Positions 37,531 to 50,510 of a DNA stretch of 64,000 nt are shown in pieces. The notes below the pieces were generated by a model. The model worked only from the letters and a program-made list of their open reading frames with translations, did not search any database and had not been told where the DNA came from. A program made the position numbers and the translations under genes. The first letter of the stretch is position 1. Each line of letters begins with the position of its first letter. The stretch is from Pyxicephalus adspersus. Its lineage: Eukaryota; Chordata; Amphibia; Anura; Pyxicephalidae. Where the stretch lies: the NCBI RefSeq assembly GCF_032062135.1, contig NC_092859.1, positions 30,546,025-30,610,024 of the forward strand. The letters are read 5' to 3'.

Positions 37531-39105
37531 TCTTTTTTTTTTTAATTGTATTTTTATTGAAAATTTTTCAACAAGGTTACAGAAATAGAAAAACAAGAAG
37601 TAACAATAAAGTTTAATAACATAACAAAAAGAAACCTGAGCAAAACATTTTTGGGGCAACTTTATAAAGAATGGCCTGGAAGTGTTGGAGAGCAGTTAGC
37701 CTGGTCAATAGGTAAAACAGCATAAAATACACAATGTCAATAGACAGCATCAAAACTATCCCTACATCTGTGATCCCAAAAATTCCTTGTGCATATTGAA
37801 CATCAGGCTGTAACAAAAGTGAATGAATACATGTGCCAATTACAATAATGATGATATTAAACAGTGGAGGAGAACAGATATTATGAGACAAATACAGTCA
37901 ATCCAAAAACCAAACCAATGGAAAAAGGAGTGGAAAGGAAGAGGGAGTAAGAGTGTGGCAATGACATAAGTAAAATAAAAGACTTCGGGTTTCAGCTGGA
38001 CAACTGAGCATAATAATGGTCCCAGTTTTCCCACGTTTTTTTTCAAAAATGTCTATTGTGTTTCCAAGGTGAGCAGTGAGGTACTCCATAAGACATACTT
38101 CCTGAATCCTTTTGTACAGTTCCTCCATAGAAGGGGGCAGAGCAGCTTTCCACTTAGAGGGAATCAGTATTCGTGCTGCCACTAAAATATGCAACACCAG
38201 TTTGCGAGAGAATTTGGTTAGTGTCTTAAAAGGTTGGCCCAAAAGGTGAGTCAGAGGATCCAGGGATATCTGCAGTTTGACCACCTCTGAAAGTAACGTG
38301 TTAACCCATGACCAGTATCATTTAAAAATGGGACAGAATCAGAAGATGTGCTCCAGGGTGCCTCGCGGGTCCCTGCAATGCCAACAGGTGGGATCGGTGC
38401 CCACGAATAGTCATTGGAGTAGTTCCAGGGTGTGATACCATCTGAGAATAATCTTGTACAGATTTTCTTTGTATAGCGTACAGATAGAGCTTTTATTAGC
38501 AGCCTCCCAGATCTCCAGCCACTCATCAAAATCCAGAGTCCGTCCTAACACCTCCTCCCATTTTAGCATATTTTTAAACTTGCCTGAGGTATGGTGAACT
38601 GATAGGTGCAGGAGGTGGTATATAGATAAAACAACTGGCCTTCCATGCACAATCTCTCAAAAAAAGTCAACAAAGAGAACATATCTACCCTTACAAGATT
38701 TCCTGAGCTTTCTTGTAAAAACCATGGGTGCAGGGAGGTCATTGTCAGCCAGTAAGAGGGATGAGCTCCAAAGCATAACATTAGGGTGTGCAGGAGCCAT
38801 CCAACTCTCTTCCAGGTCCCTACAAACACTGGGAGGATGAGGCGAAGTACACAACGGGATATACCGCAAGTGGGCTGCTAAATGATACATGTGTAGGTCA
38901 GGTGCCCCATACCTACGAAATATCTAGGCGTGCATATTATGCTTTTGGCAAGTCTATGCCTCTAATATGCTCAAATAAATTTTAGGAAATCTGTCTGCAA
39001 TTTCTTTGGTACTTGAACTGGCAAGGTCTCAAACACATAAAGCAATTTGTGGAGCAGCATCATCTTTAATGCAGCTACTATCCGTCCCAGCCATTTCCTA
39101 ATTTA
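37531..39105 (-). mobile_element. L1 retrotransposon 3' fragment, 5'-truncated
   Basis: Read on the minus strand, the ORF2 C-terminal region appears in several frames. It begins at about 39090 with RIVAALKMMLLHKLLYVFET and LPVQVPKKLQTDFLKFI, then DLHMYHLAAHLRYIPLCTSP, then ENLYKIILRWYHTLELLQ, and then the region that in L1 carries a W-C-C-H type motif. The end has TTCAATAAAAATACAATT followed by an A tract (T run at 37532-37543 on the + strand). Frameshifts between pieces show it is dead. The 5' truncation is typical of target-primed reverse transcription. Target duplications not resolved. Confidence 0.85.
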
Positions 39106-40576
39106 CATCTCTATTAATAATCCATATAATAATAATCATCATTAGTAGTTTTTGAGAATTTTATATTGCTTGAAAACAACATTCCTCGAGCCTCCATTTC
39201 TCTATATCTGAGACAGAAAACCTCTCATCACATTTCAGTTTGGAAGAGATAAATGTGTCCATATTTCTCCAGGCAGGCAGGGGTAAAATGTTACCTGTTT
39301 CTAGGCAGTTATCTGAAGGAACCACTGCCAGGACTCAGCTGGTTGTGGATGTTAATGAACTTTTGTTTGCTGCAATGTTGTTAATCAAATGTTATCCCTC
39401 CCAAACAACCCTGGTGCCGTGTCACTCCGTTCTAAGCTCCTTTTTATGCCAGCGTCATTTGGTGACACAGGACAGGACTCACCGTGAGTGCAGGTATTAA
39501 TACCTGATGCTTTTTGTTACCCCCTTCCCTCACACACATTTTATACCTTCCTTTTTACTTTACATGTACATAAAAAATATGATTTCTTTTTAGTTTTGGA
39601 TAGAGTGGAGTGGGACTGGATCCCTGCTTGGGTTTTCTGCTCTCTCTGATTTTCTCTGATGTAAACCGTGATAATGAACCTCCTATATCTGTATGCTTTC
39701 GTCTCTTAAATACTAAAAGCTATCTGTTTGATAAGTGATAAAAATACTTGTTGGTCCTGCTAGAAATGTTACGAGCTAGTGTTCTCTTCCTGTGTTCTCT
39801 GCCTGTTCTGACTGTAATAACTATTAGTTGTTATCAGCTATCTCTGTGGACTAGAGAACTACTCCCCTCTGTTACAGGGAATAGTAGAGGGACAGAGTCG
39901 CAGGAAAAACAGAAGGAAATAATTGGCAAAAGGTGTGAAAAACACTAATGCTAGCCAGGCTAGAATGTATTATTTTTTTTATTTAAGCCCTTTCTTACAG
40001 ATTTTCCCTCTTTCTGTCTGGTACAACCTCTGTGGTCAGATAAAGTGGAAGAGAAATCTCCCTAATGGAGCCGTAAACAACAAAAACAGGGCAGAGATTT
40101 TAATCCCTCACTTATTTTATCCACAATGAAAAAAGTTTTGTATTGTATAAAACTTTAAATGCTTAATGTGTCGTCCCATTCAGGTGTGTTCAAACTTTTA
40201 ATGCAGTCTGTGTTCTCATTAAAGAAATTTCACTTCCATTTATATGTGAAACCATCACTTGGACAGGAAGTGAAGGTATACTTCTTCCCTTATGGGGACA
40301 CAGGGAGCTTCACAGTTGGAAAAGCGGAACAAACTGCTATTAGAATATAGTGCAGGAGCTAAGAGGGATGCAATCCTTTTGTAGTCATCCACCCTTCCTG
40401 TAATGGGCAAATCTCAGCCCCCTCTGAAAAGCTCCTTCCTACAGCCTGCACATTACTACTCCCTGGTGATCCCGACCATCCTTGTAATGTGCCAATAGCA
40501 ATGTGTGAAGAAGGGGCTTACTATCATCTGACTATTTCAGCCTGATTCATGCCTGAGAGTGAACCTCTACTGTAGT

Positions 40577-40808
40577 GCCTTACCCACAGTTATCCATAGA
40601 AAGTTATGTGGGTGGCAGTGAGCCGCTCAGTACCATCTACTTCTGCCCACCTTAATATGTTCTTACACTGGTTCTTTACTAATCAGCAAGGCGGCGTGGG
40701 TAGCTGAGCTGCTGGCAAAGTGCCAGCCATCAGGAGCCGCATAGGAACTGCTGTTTCTGCTATCGGCCCATACAAGTGTCAGGGAGGCTTCTAGATGAGC
40801 CCGGCTGC
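40577..40808 (+). mobile_element. Second copy of the 28101 MITE family
   Basis: It shares GGGTGGCAGTGAGCCGCTCA, then GGGTAGCTGAGCTGCTGGCA, AAGTGCCAGCCATCAGGAGC with the copy at 28101-28346. The right end is GATGAGCCCGGCTGCC; the left terminus is degraded. Confidence 0.55.
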
Positions 40809-41653
40809 CTTCATGTGTCAGAGTAGAGTTTAAGAACACACCTGTAATTCAGTAACAAACTGATGATGGAGGCAGGAAAGATCCAATATGCTTAGTTCCT
40901 CCTGTGATAGTTTTAGTGTATTTTGGAAGAGTCATGGTAATGGAATCTTGAAAGAAAAATTCTAGTTGTCATTGTGGATTTTTTTATTTTGAAAATGCTG
41001 CTTGCTTGGGAGATCCTCAGATCCAAAAGAACCATGCAGTTTATATCTGTAATAAATCTGATTGATTTGTACACTCGGTATACATAAGTGAAATGTGTTG
41101 ATTGCTCTGGTCTGTGGGCTTCATATTTCCAGGCACAGATCAGACATTGTCTACAGCAATCCCAGCAATGTTGCCCATTGCAGTTCCGCATACCTCTGCT
41201 GTTGACTTTTGTCAGGTGACATTCCAAGGGCACAGCCTTAGGCCATTCACGTAACTAACCTGTGCCACCAAGGTGGTTTTCTGCAAGTGACAGTCGCAAC
41301 ACTTTGTTTTCTAAATTTCTTACAATTATTCTTAAGTAACTGTGTCTGTCCAAAAACCTGCCCAAAAGGTTGCCAGTAGAAGAATATTAATACTTATTTA
41401 TCTCTCCATTCCTTGGATTTTTGCTTTCATTCGAATCTACATGTGACACTTCTCTAGGGAACAGGTGACAAAGTATTGTGACTTTTGCACACATTAGTAA
41501 TTAGTTCATCTTTACATTTTATTTTTTCAAACATAAGCAGCACAAGTATCCAATTGTAACCTGAGAGACAGCTCTGGGTTGATGGTGAGTATTGAAGATG
41601 ATATTTTTAAATAGGATAAGTTTTTAGTTTTTATTTTTGTATAGAGATCTGGT

Positions 41654-41870
41654 ATAGGGCTTGTTCACATGGACTGTTGAGAAGTACCTGAGTGCTATCC
41701 CCCTAGTTAGTCAGAATATAATTTTGTAAGCACGATTTTACTGGGCAGGTGGGAGGCGGTTAGCCCATAAGTTAGTTCAACTAACCAACGAGGGAAGAGA
41801 TTTCTATCCAACGGGTAATAGCAGACACTTTGCAGTGCCTATTTCTAGGTAGGTCCACACAAGGGTTGTC
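41654..41870 (+). mobile_element. Possible related TIR element
   Basis: Starts TAGGGCTTGTTCACATGGAC and ends GGTCCACACAAGGGTTGTC, an imperfect inverted repeat. The interior is unlike the 28101 family. Confidence 0.4.
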
Positions 41871-42396
41871 ATATACAGGAGTGGACAAAACAATAAAAAC
41901 TAGGGTTTAGCTTTGAAAAGACTAAATGACCACTTGGTGAGCCATATCAGGCTGACTGTCATTACCTGAGTATACCAGCATTCACATGAATCTGTTACCA
42001 AGCTAAGAACATTTTTAATCAATATAACTGCTTGAAAAAAAAAGACCTCCCTGAGTTCTGTATCTGCAGGTCTCCAACCTTTCAGCAGTGCCTTCAGCTC
42101 GCTAGAAAGGTGAGATTCACTTTTATTTATATGGGTTTCAAAGCAACATCTCAAAGTCCTTAGGAGCAATTCTCATTGTAGGTTCATTGGTCAGAAATCT
42201 TTCAGTGTGTTAAGGGAAAAGCAAAACATTTGACATTTTGCTGTCATTTAGTTAATAGTTAATACATTGCATTACAAAATTGCCTACAAGAAGACTACAA
42301 AAATCAAACCAGCTGTGTCAAGTCTCAACTAACGCTCAGCATGACCTTTACCTGGCCGTACAATATTAATCTATCCAGTGTAATGCCCAATAATAA

Positions 42397-42783
42397 TTAA
42401 AGTGGAACTAAACTAAAAACAAAAAAACACACCTACCTTTAACCCCACAGATCCCTCGATGGCGCTGGTCCTTCTCATGATCCTGTCTCGCGTCATCCTG
42501 GAATTCTTTTTCGTCCTGACACCAGGCACCGCCATCTTTATTCTTCACTTCCGTCTTCTTCTTGTCTTCTTTCTTTGTCACCTGTCTCGCACTGCACAGG
42601 TGTGAGATCAGGTGGCGTAGCCGCTGTAAAGGGGGTAAAACGGAGAGCCGATCTCACAGGGCATCCTCTATCCCCTAGGAGGAAAATTGCACCTTCTGCC
42701 CACTGTTGCACTAAAAAAAAAAAAAAGGTTGTCTACCCTTCTATGTAAAGTAAAAATGTTCAGTTTAGTTACGCTTCAAGTAA
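42397..42783 (+). mobile_element. Kolobok-like MITE with TTAA target
   Basis: The left end TTAAAGTGGAACTAAACTAA is the inverted counterpart of the right end (AGTTTAGTTACGCTTCAAGT then AA). A TTAA flanks the left; the right target copy is mutated (GTAA). The interior is relatively GC-rich with CpG sites, has no ORF of note, and includes an A run near 42714-42726. Confidence 0.65.
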
Positions 42784-43299
42784 ACAAGGGTATCAGTGAA
42801 CCATTCAAATTTTAATTAATCATCATGGAAACATATGAGTTTTGTTTTTTTGCGTTGGTATTTTTCATACAGATGGACTTGATTTGATTGTAGACAGCCT
42901 GTGTTGTGATGAATAACATTTGATCTATATATAGTTTTAAAATTTAATTAATATACTTGTTTATGTAATTAAAAGTTCCTGAGCATTACACTTGATGGAT
43001 AATTTTTTGTGTCTTGTCATGCTAGCTGGTGAAATGGAGCAGCTAAATGATATATATTATTTTAGGAAGATGACTAAAGAATACTTTACCTAATATTTAA
43101 TGATTATATATTGTTAGGTGTTTCCTTTATTATAGTAATCTTTTAAGATGGGACTAAAAACTTGCTGTGTATGGCCACCAACCTAAACACTGATGGAACA
43201 TTGGCCTCTAGACTAGTAGCATGTTTGCTGGGACTTCTAGTTCATCTGACCTATGTCTGGTCTGTTGGAGGAATTGTTTGTGTTTATGTTGATTTTTAT

Positions 43300-43605
43300 G
43301 CAGCAGTAAACATCTCAGAGGAGTCAAAGTGTCATTGTGCAGTGAGAGTTGGCTGGAGGAGGAAGTACAGTCTTTCCCCAGCCAGGGAGGAGCATGTATT
43401 GTTTGCTGTACAGAGCAGAACCAGGCAGAATGTAAGGCACAGCTTCGAACCCATCTGAAATCCAGTTTTAGTTAACTGAGAACACCTAAAGCTGGAAGCC
43501 ACCGTTGTGTCACTTGTACTCATTTCCCTGTTTTGTACAACTTCTCCAAAGTTTGAGGAGTGACAGTCTGCCAGATGCATTCAAACTGCATGACAAGACC
43601 TTCAG
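43300..43605 (+). CDS. Candidate alternative first exon with short N-terminal ORF
   Basis: A near-consensus donor (CTTCAG/gtaagc) sits at 43606. In front of it an ATG at 43575 opens ten codons, MHSNCMTRPS, ending in phase 1, which matches the entry of E4 at 61775. A second in-frame ATG (43590) would also work. The sequence upstream (about 43300-43570) is less AT-rich than its surroundings and free of recognised repeats, as expected for a 5' UTR and promoter region, but no TATA box or CpG island is evident and the 5' end given is a guess. If real, it makes a protein lacking the E1-E3 part and so avoids the TGA in E2. A chance donor cannot be excluded. Confidence 0.33.
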
Positions 43606-44549
43606 GTAAGCCGGGTTTATGGCAGATATTGGGTAACTTTCACCTTGTGCTTTATAACCTGCAGCTTCACCTTTGAGCACAAAATGCTATCTGAACCTTT
43701 AAACGTGTCAGTTTGGGATGTTTGTAGAGAAAGGGCCCCCTAAAAAGAACAGGTGTCCTTAAAAACCATCACAGTAAACTGGTGCGATCAAGCATTAAAC
43801 ATTTTGCACCTAGTGTGAAGGTTTGGAAACATGGGGATGTATATGGCTTTTGAGGCATATGTATTCTTTGAACTGGTAAAAGGGTTCCAGTGGCTGCCTT
43901 ACCAGTTCTATTCAAAGCGAATCTATAGTATAAAGAAAAAAGTTTATCGAAAAAAAAAAAAAAATAGAATCTGTCATTATTTACTAAAAACCACATTAAA
44001 AAAAGTTAGGACTTTTTTTCTCATAACATGTCAGGTCATCCTCATAGCTGAAAACCACAGTATAAAGGGAATCTTGATTTCCTAATATTCCCTTATCAGA
44101 ATAACAAATCTAGCTTTTTCCCACAGTCTGATGGTCAATCAGTTTATTACTTAAAAGAAACCGCAAGACTTACAGTGCAATGGGAAAGATTGGAGACTCT
44201 GGGCAGGGTTGTGAATTCCATGCTTTTATTTTAATAAACTGAAAATGTTTGAATGGCTAAGGGACCCCCTTTACTGACTTACCAAGTTAGCGGAATAAAA
44301 GGTCTTCTCTCACCCCAGTTGTATATAACCATCACACACATAATATTCTCTTAGGGATCAGAAGTGTTTTGGGATACAGGGTCCTTTCTTTGGAAAGAAG
44401 TGGGACATTTTTTTTGCAGTCTGTGTTTCCACTTGAGGGATTCATCCTCTCTAGTGATATAGCAAGTTATGGTTGATGAAATCGTTAATCCTATAGTTGA
44501 CACTGGCCCAGGAAACTATTCAAGAGGTAAATTCCCTCACTTTAAATAT

Positions 44550-44640
44550 ATTTTACCGCACTTCCTTTTGTCCCTTTGGGACAAGAAATAAAGGGAAATC
44601 TTTCAATTAAACGCAGGCAAAAAAAAAAAGAACTGGGAGG
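44550..44640. repeat. Dispersed repeat with CACTTCCT/AAGGGAAATC core
   Basis: GCACTTCCTTTTGTCCCTTT, GGGACAAGAAATAAAGGGAA forms a short inverted repeat. Similar words occur near 15340-15470, 40250-40330 and 63290-63460, suggesting one old family. The relation is judged by eye only. Confidence 0.35.
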
Positions 44641-47127
44641 TAGGACCATAAAGAATATAATTTTGGTTTATCAGCAAAGAAAGCAGTGTATGGAGTCCTG
44701 AGCTGCCAAAAAAGGTAAAGCTTTATAGTCTTCTTTTACAGGTATGCATTGCTTGTGAATGTTTTAGGTTTAGGTTAAAATATAAATGCTATGTTTTGCA
44801 TCATTTCATCATCGATTTTTTTGTAAGCCATCTCATCTGGTCTTGTTTTCTTAGCCTCATTCAACCCTGATTGGTGTGATTTATTAAGTACTTTTTGTTT
44901 CATGAATTATGTTGAAGGTGATTATTAATAAGAGGTAAATCTCCTGCTAACATAATTACCTCTACGATGGCACATATATTATCCACGTCTTTCCTGTGGT
45001 GTTCTACTTTGCAGAATGTGAGTATTGAAGAATGCTCCATACAAGATAATATGTTTAAGCTGTAAAATATTTTCCTAGAAAAATGTTTTAAAAAAAATAC
45101 TGAGATCACAATTCCAGAAATACTGGTTGTTGTATACAAAAGGGATAATAATCTCATTCACAAATATGTAGATGTTCTGTAAAGTTGACAGAGTTTGAAA
45201 TGATTGGTATTTGGTTGACATTTGCTGTGTTTTTTTTGAACAGTAAAGATTATCCTCGCTGAAATCGCTCTTTGTGCTTTTAGCTTGGCTCTCAGGCACT
45301 CTGGATCAGCAGCACTTAGTCAGATCCAGGGCAAATTTTCCAAGATAAAGGCTGGACTAAGATTCTCCCTCTCTTACTGTACTCCTATTTACTATAACAT
45401 TTACAGGTCTACCTTGATCACAACATACGCTGCTCTTTTTTTGTGCAGTGAAGATACAAATCGAACTCTGGACTGTTATAACCATGTGATTTAGCAGGTA
45501 GAAAAGCATCTCTGTACTAAACCTGGAGCTTCCAACACAAGCAATGCACATGCTCAGCATTACAGTAAATTATCAACAGAACAGTAATGTAGTTTGCATA
45601 TGTTTTGGATAGATTCATCCTTAAAGCTGTCTTGACAATACGCAGTGATACTGTTACCTGCCATAAATTTGTAGTTCTGTTTAGCTAGTCCTGTAGTCTG
45701 GGCAAAATAGCAGAGCCACCTTACTTTACTGCACAGAAGTTAAGCAATGTAGCGTGGTTACCGACCTGCCCAAAGCCTGCTGATTGGACAGTTATGGAAC
45801 AAAAGCACACTGTTGAGGTCATCACTCTGCTTTCTGTTCCTGCAGAGTGTTCTGTTCACGCCTGTTTTCAGTTTCTGTTCTTTTTATAGTAGGGATTGAA
45901 CGAAGCTAATACAACTAAAGATAAGGATTTTAAAAGTAGCTATATTAAAAGTTGTATAAGAATGACCGTGGGGTATCATTCACATTTGAAAACAAGCAAG
46001 CAGTGGAAGCTTCCAGTTTTTTTTTTTCTCTTTGTTTCCTCTTTGGGTCTGTTGGGGAATGTTTAGGTGTACTGCTCTTCCTTCTCAGCTTGTAGTTTAG
46101 CGGGTATATGCTTAGGATGCCTCTATGGTGCTATAGTCACTTTTGCATATGTTGTGTGTGACTTTAGGATGATGGGTGGGAACATACCGTAGTAACATAT
46201 TCTGTATGTCAAAACCTGGATTGTAAATTGCCTCTTCAACTCTACAGAGTAAGATTGTAAAGTATTAATTGTGTAGATTTAGTAATTATTATTATCGAAC
46301 TTTACCAACAGATTAAACAATTAATTTAAGTTAACCTGTTCCTCATTGTATAGCATTACATTGCTCTTCCATTAGGAAATCATCAACACCAGCTGAAATG
46401 AGTTTCAAAGATTTTGAGTCAGTGCGTTTGCATCACAGACAGCGAGCAAAGGTTAGACTGCGCTTCTTATCTTCCTGTTGTATTCTGCAATCGAACGGTT
46501 GCGCTGAATTATTAATGCACAGAACTGAGATGTCTTAAAGCCATGGAAAAAAACTTAAAAAAAAACTGTTTTATGCGGCTCGTGTTTATCTGGGGTAAAT
46601 TTCAACAGCTGCTGTCTGGTAATATCATGTACGCATTGCTAGGAGCTTATTAAATTGGGGACAGAGCAGCGCACAGAATGAACATCTCTTAATTTTAGCA
46701 ACATATTGAGAATAATGAAAGCTGAATTTTGATTAGATAGAAGTAGATCATAATTAAATGCTGGAGTATTTATTTCTTGCTTTGTGGTATAGCGGTTGGC
46801 CAATACCATTTCTATATTGGCAGGGCTTGAAGAAAATTGGGGTTCAAACAAACCCCTCAAGGATTTAGTAGTTCAGGCAACTCTGTCCTATTTCAATAAA
46901 ACCATTGAATGTTATTTACATATCCATAAATGATAGGTATACAAACAACAATCAAATCTGTCTTTATAAAAATCATTTGTGCCATAAATAATAAAGTTCA
47001 GCATTGAACAATGAACACGTACACCAATCATGATAAGAATCTGATATCATAAAGATGATCTTATGGTTGTTATATGGCAGTACGTGACCCTCCCCTCCCC
47101 ATTCACCTATACTTTAGCTATTATTTG

Positions 47128-47175
47128 GCACTTTTATTTAGTGCCAACATATTACGCAGCGCTTTACAATAAATA
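47128..47175 (-). mobile_element. SINE tail fragment
   Basis: The reverse complement reads TTGTAAAGCGCTGCGTAATA TGTTGGCACTAAATAAA, the 3' end of the SINE family at 50189. Confidence 0.6.
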
Positions 47176-50100
47176 TTACCAAAGAGTCTTCATAAAATGT
47201 ATAGATTGCATAACGTGGCAAAATATTATCAAACTGTATAGATTACGGGAGCCGTGGCTGCTGAGATATACTCTGAATCCGGGTATGTATTGAGTTCTTC
47301 TGTATAAAGGGATATGAATCCTTCTAACCTGGATAGCACATTAGGTAAGTACCCAGATCTATAGACCCCCAGCACCATGTTCAACAGCCCCAGGGGACAA
47401 ATACTTGTTGAATGCACATCTGTCCAGCTGTAGACAGCACAAGAGTGTGAGACAAAGACACATCTTTGTCACCCTGTATCAGAAAGTGATTGAATGCTAT
47501 ATGTTTGACATGCTATTGTTTGTATAAGATTTTAGTGTTTGGCTTCACATATACAGTACTTTAATGGAAAAAACAATAAAGCAATAAACCTACATATTTT
47601 ACATTTAGTTAGTCAAATGAAGACCTAAAAGACTTTAAAGTAATTACACGCCAGTAACCTTCAGGTATTCCTGTCTAACTTTCAGAATCATTAACTTGAG
47701 ACCACAGAATGATCCCACTTTTATGTTAACATCTAATATTGGAAGTGGTTTAGTAGTTTACAAAAGGGAACTGGGCAGAACTCACAGCAATCAGTCCACA
47801 GAATTGCTGTGTTGTTAGCCCACATCATGTATTAGGAGATAAGTGCATTTCATGCAGATGAACATTTAATCTTTTAAAGACTTTTTTGAAGAAACATACT
47901 GCATATGTTTTGTTTTATAGCTAGTTCTGACATATATTTTAAACCTGTTCTCTTGCTATTATCGGCTTCTGAATCTAAAATAACAATAATAGTAAAAGCA
48001 ATAATCCAAATAGTAATTTGTTGCTTGTTTTTGTGGTGAAATATTTGTATGAACAGCTATCGCTTTTTGGCCTTCTGCCGAACGGCATGCAGAAGAGTGT
48101 CGGCTTAGCCAAGGCTTTAAATGTGCCATTCCTTATCATATACAGTCCTTTACCTTGTTATGTGCCACCACAGTCACGAGTCTTCGCTGGCAGTATATAC
48201 ACGAGTATTAGCTTGGCACTGGCTGGGCATCAAATGGATGTGGAATTTCCCATATTACAAAGAAAGGTGCAGCATTTCATGTTTATTTACAGAGAAGGTT
48301 AAATATTAATTTAGATGATCAATATTGATTTTAATTCTTTTCAAAATGGAAAGTGTAGTCTCTTCAGCACTTTGTATTTGGATAAACATGAATGAAATCA
48401 ACCTGATGTACATAGGCTCATCAGTGTATGCTAATCTTTATAAAGGCAATGTATAGTTTATCATTTATTACTTCAAAGGGATCATTACATTTTTTCAGAT
48501 TATACTCATAGACCGGTCTGCTTTGCTGTGTTACATATTATTTGTGCTTTACTGATCTTTCTCACATTTGAAGGCTATTTAAGAGGTGAACCAAAACTAA
48601 GTTGCATTACACATACACAAATATGTATGAAAGTTACGATCAGCTGAAAAAAATTGCCTCTTTTTATATAAATTTTTTTAATGTATGGCTGTCTCAATAA
48701 ACAGTCTTTATAGTAACATTTACCCTGATCTCCACATCATAGATTTCCAGGTAGCATTTACCCCACCACAGGGGTGCAGTGGCATTTGTTTTAAAAACTA
48801 CAATCTCTACTTTTCTACTTTTAATGGTGATCAGCCACTATGAAATCTAAAGGCCACTTACCTCCATTTTAAAATGACCATTGCAGCTAGGAAAAGTGGT
48901 GATCAGTTACCCTATTCAAGTGAATGAGCATTTTATTACCAATTTAGGGTAAATATGGGTTTACCACTGTATGAAATCTGTTTACCTTTAAGTATAGCAG
49001 GATAAAAGTGGTAATCCGATTTGTAAAAATGAAGAACACTTCAGGCCTGTGTCCAATTCTTAGAAAACAAAGCTCTACCTATGTGTCCGCTATCTTATGC
49101 TCACCTAACCTCCTCCTTTGCTACCATACAATATATTTCTTTTTTGTTTTCAAAGCAGGGAAAATAAAATATATGTAGGATTACAGTTTCCGGTCTGCGA
49201 TAGGTGTGAGTTATCAGCTTTATATGTTTGTGTCTTCAGCAATCTTACTTCAAAGTGATTATTTTTAGCTGCTAAAACATTTTCTTAGTCCAGCTGTGCA
49301 GGAAGCTCCAAGCTCCTATAGTGACCCCACTGAAGTTGGAGAGCTGTGCATTGATGAGAGATTACTGTGCTGTGTATTTTGCTCATCACATCTTCAGAAC
49401 CAGAAGATAAAATACAGTCTCTGAAGGGAATGGGAAGCTTTTATTTGGCTGGATTGAAATATTTTTCCCTGAAGCTAGCAGTTCTTATACTCTTTAAAAT
49501 GTTGTCTTGCTAATGGAATTTCAGAATGTTATTCTCCTCTGATGCACTTCTGTACAAAAGGAGATTTAAGCATTTTTTTTGTCCCTTTAAGGGAAAATAG
49601 AAATGAATGAGCACCGTGAATGTCAGTGATGTGAATAAACCATAGCAATAAATCAGGTTTAATTGGATCAGAAAGGTGAATAGTTATTTTCCATTGGTTG
49701 TATATCGACATTAACTTAAGTCTGTATCCTGCAGCTGTTTTACAACCAGTTTGATAGCAAGAAAGTAAAGTCCCTCAAACTCGGACTCTACCCATGCACT
49801 TTATTAGACCATTAAAAAATTCTTTGTACCAGCACTCTTCTCTTGCATTCCAACTCGCCAATCAAATCCTTTGTATCTGGAATCTTTACATTAACCTTTC
49901 GTGGTTAAATAAATATCAGTGTATCAGTGTATGATTTCTAAGCATGTCACCCTATAGGTCAACAGTGTCCATCAAAATAGTTCCAAGTTTTAGCATTAAA
50001 AAAGCTGTCCTTCAGTTACTTCTCCCAAGCTGAGATGATGTTTTCAGTCTGCTTCTAGCTGGAGCAAGCATTGATTCACTGTAATTCAGATTGAAAGCTC

Positions 50101-50188
50101 CAACAGGTATGGCTCTCTCTCCTATTGTTTTAGTAACTATTATTTATACAACTTTTTCCAATCCAATGTGCTACTTATTACAACTATT

Positions 50189-50510
50189 TGGGCAGCATGG
50201 TGGCTCAGTGGTTTTGCACTCTGGCCTTTGCAGTGATTTATCGCGGGTTTGAATTTCGGCCACGGCACTATCTGCATGGAGTTTGCAGGATCTCCCCGTG
50301 TTTGTGTGGGTTTCCTCCGGGTAAAACATGCAATTAGATTAATTAGCTTCCCCAAAAAAGTTACCTTAGACTGTATTTAAGACATGTGACATTGGATTGT
50401 GGGCCCCTTTGGGTGACAGGTAATGACATGACTATGGACTTTGTAAAGTGCTGCGTAATATGTCGGCACTATATAAATACAGTGTTCCAATAATATTAAT
50501 ATTAATATTT
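50189..50510 (+). mobile_element. tRNA-derived SINE, plus strand, near full length
   Basis: The head GGGCAGCATGGTGGCTCAGT contains an A box at 50201-50211; the B-box-like GGGTTTGAATTTC lies at about 50245-50257. The body has GTGTGGGTTTCCTCCGGGTA, GGATTGTGGGCCCC and GACTTTGTAAAGTGCTGCGT, then TATATAAATA and an AAT-rich tail. Head and tail types match the minus-strand copy at 14848-15142. Confidence 0.85.

Noticed and set aside
46389..46456. Short ORF from ATG 46399 with a possible donor (AAAG/gttaga)
   Set aside because: Ends in phase 0, so does not fit E4; donor weak and no supporting acceptor.
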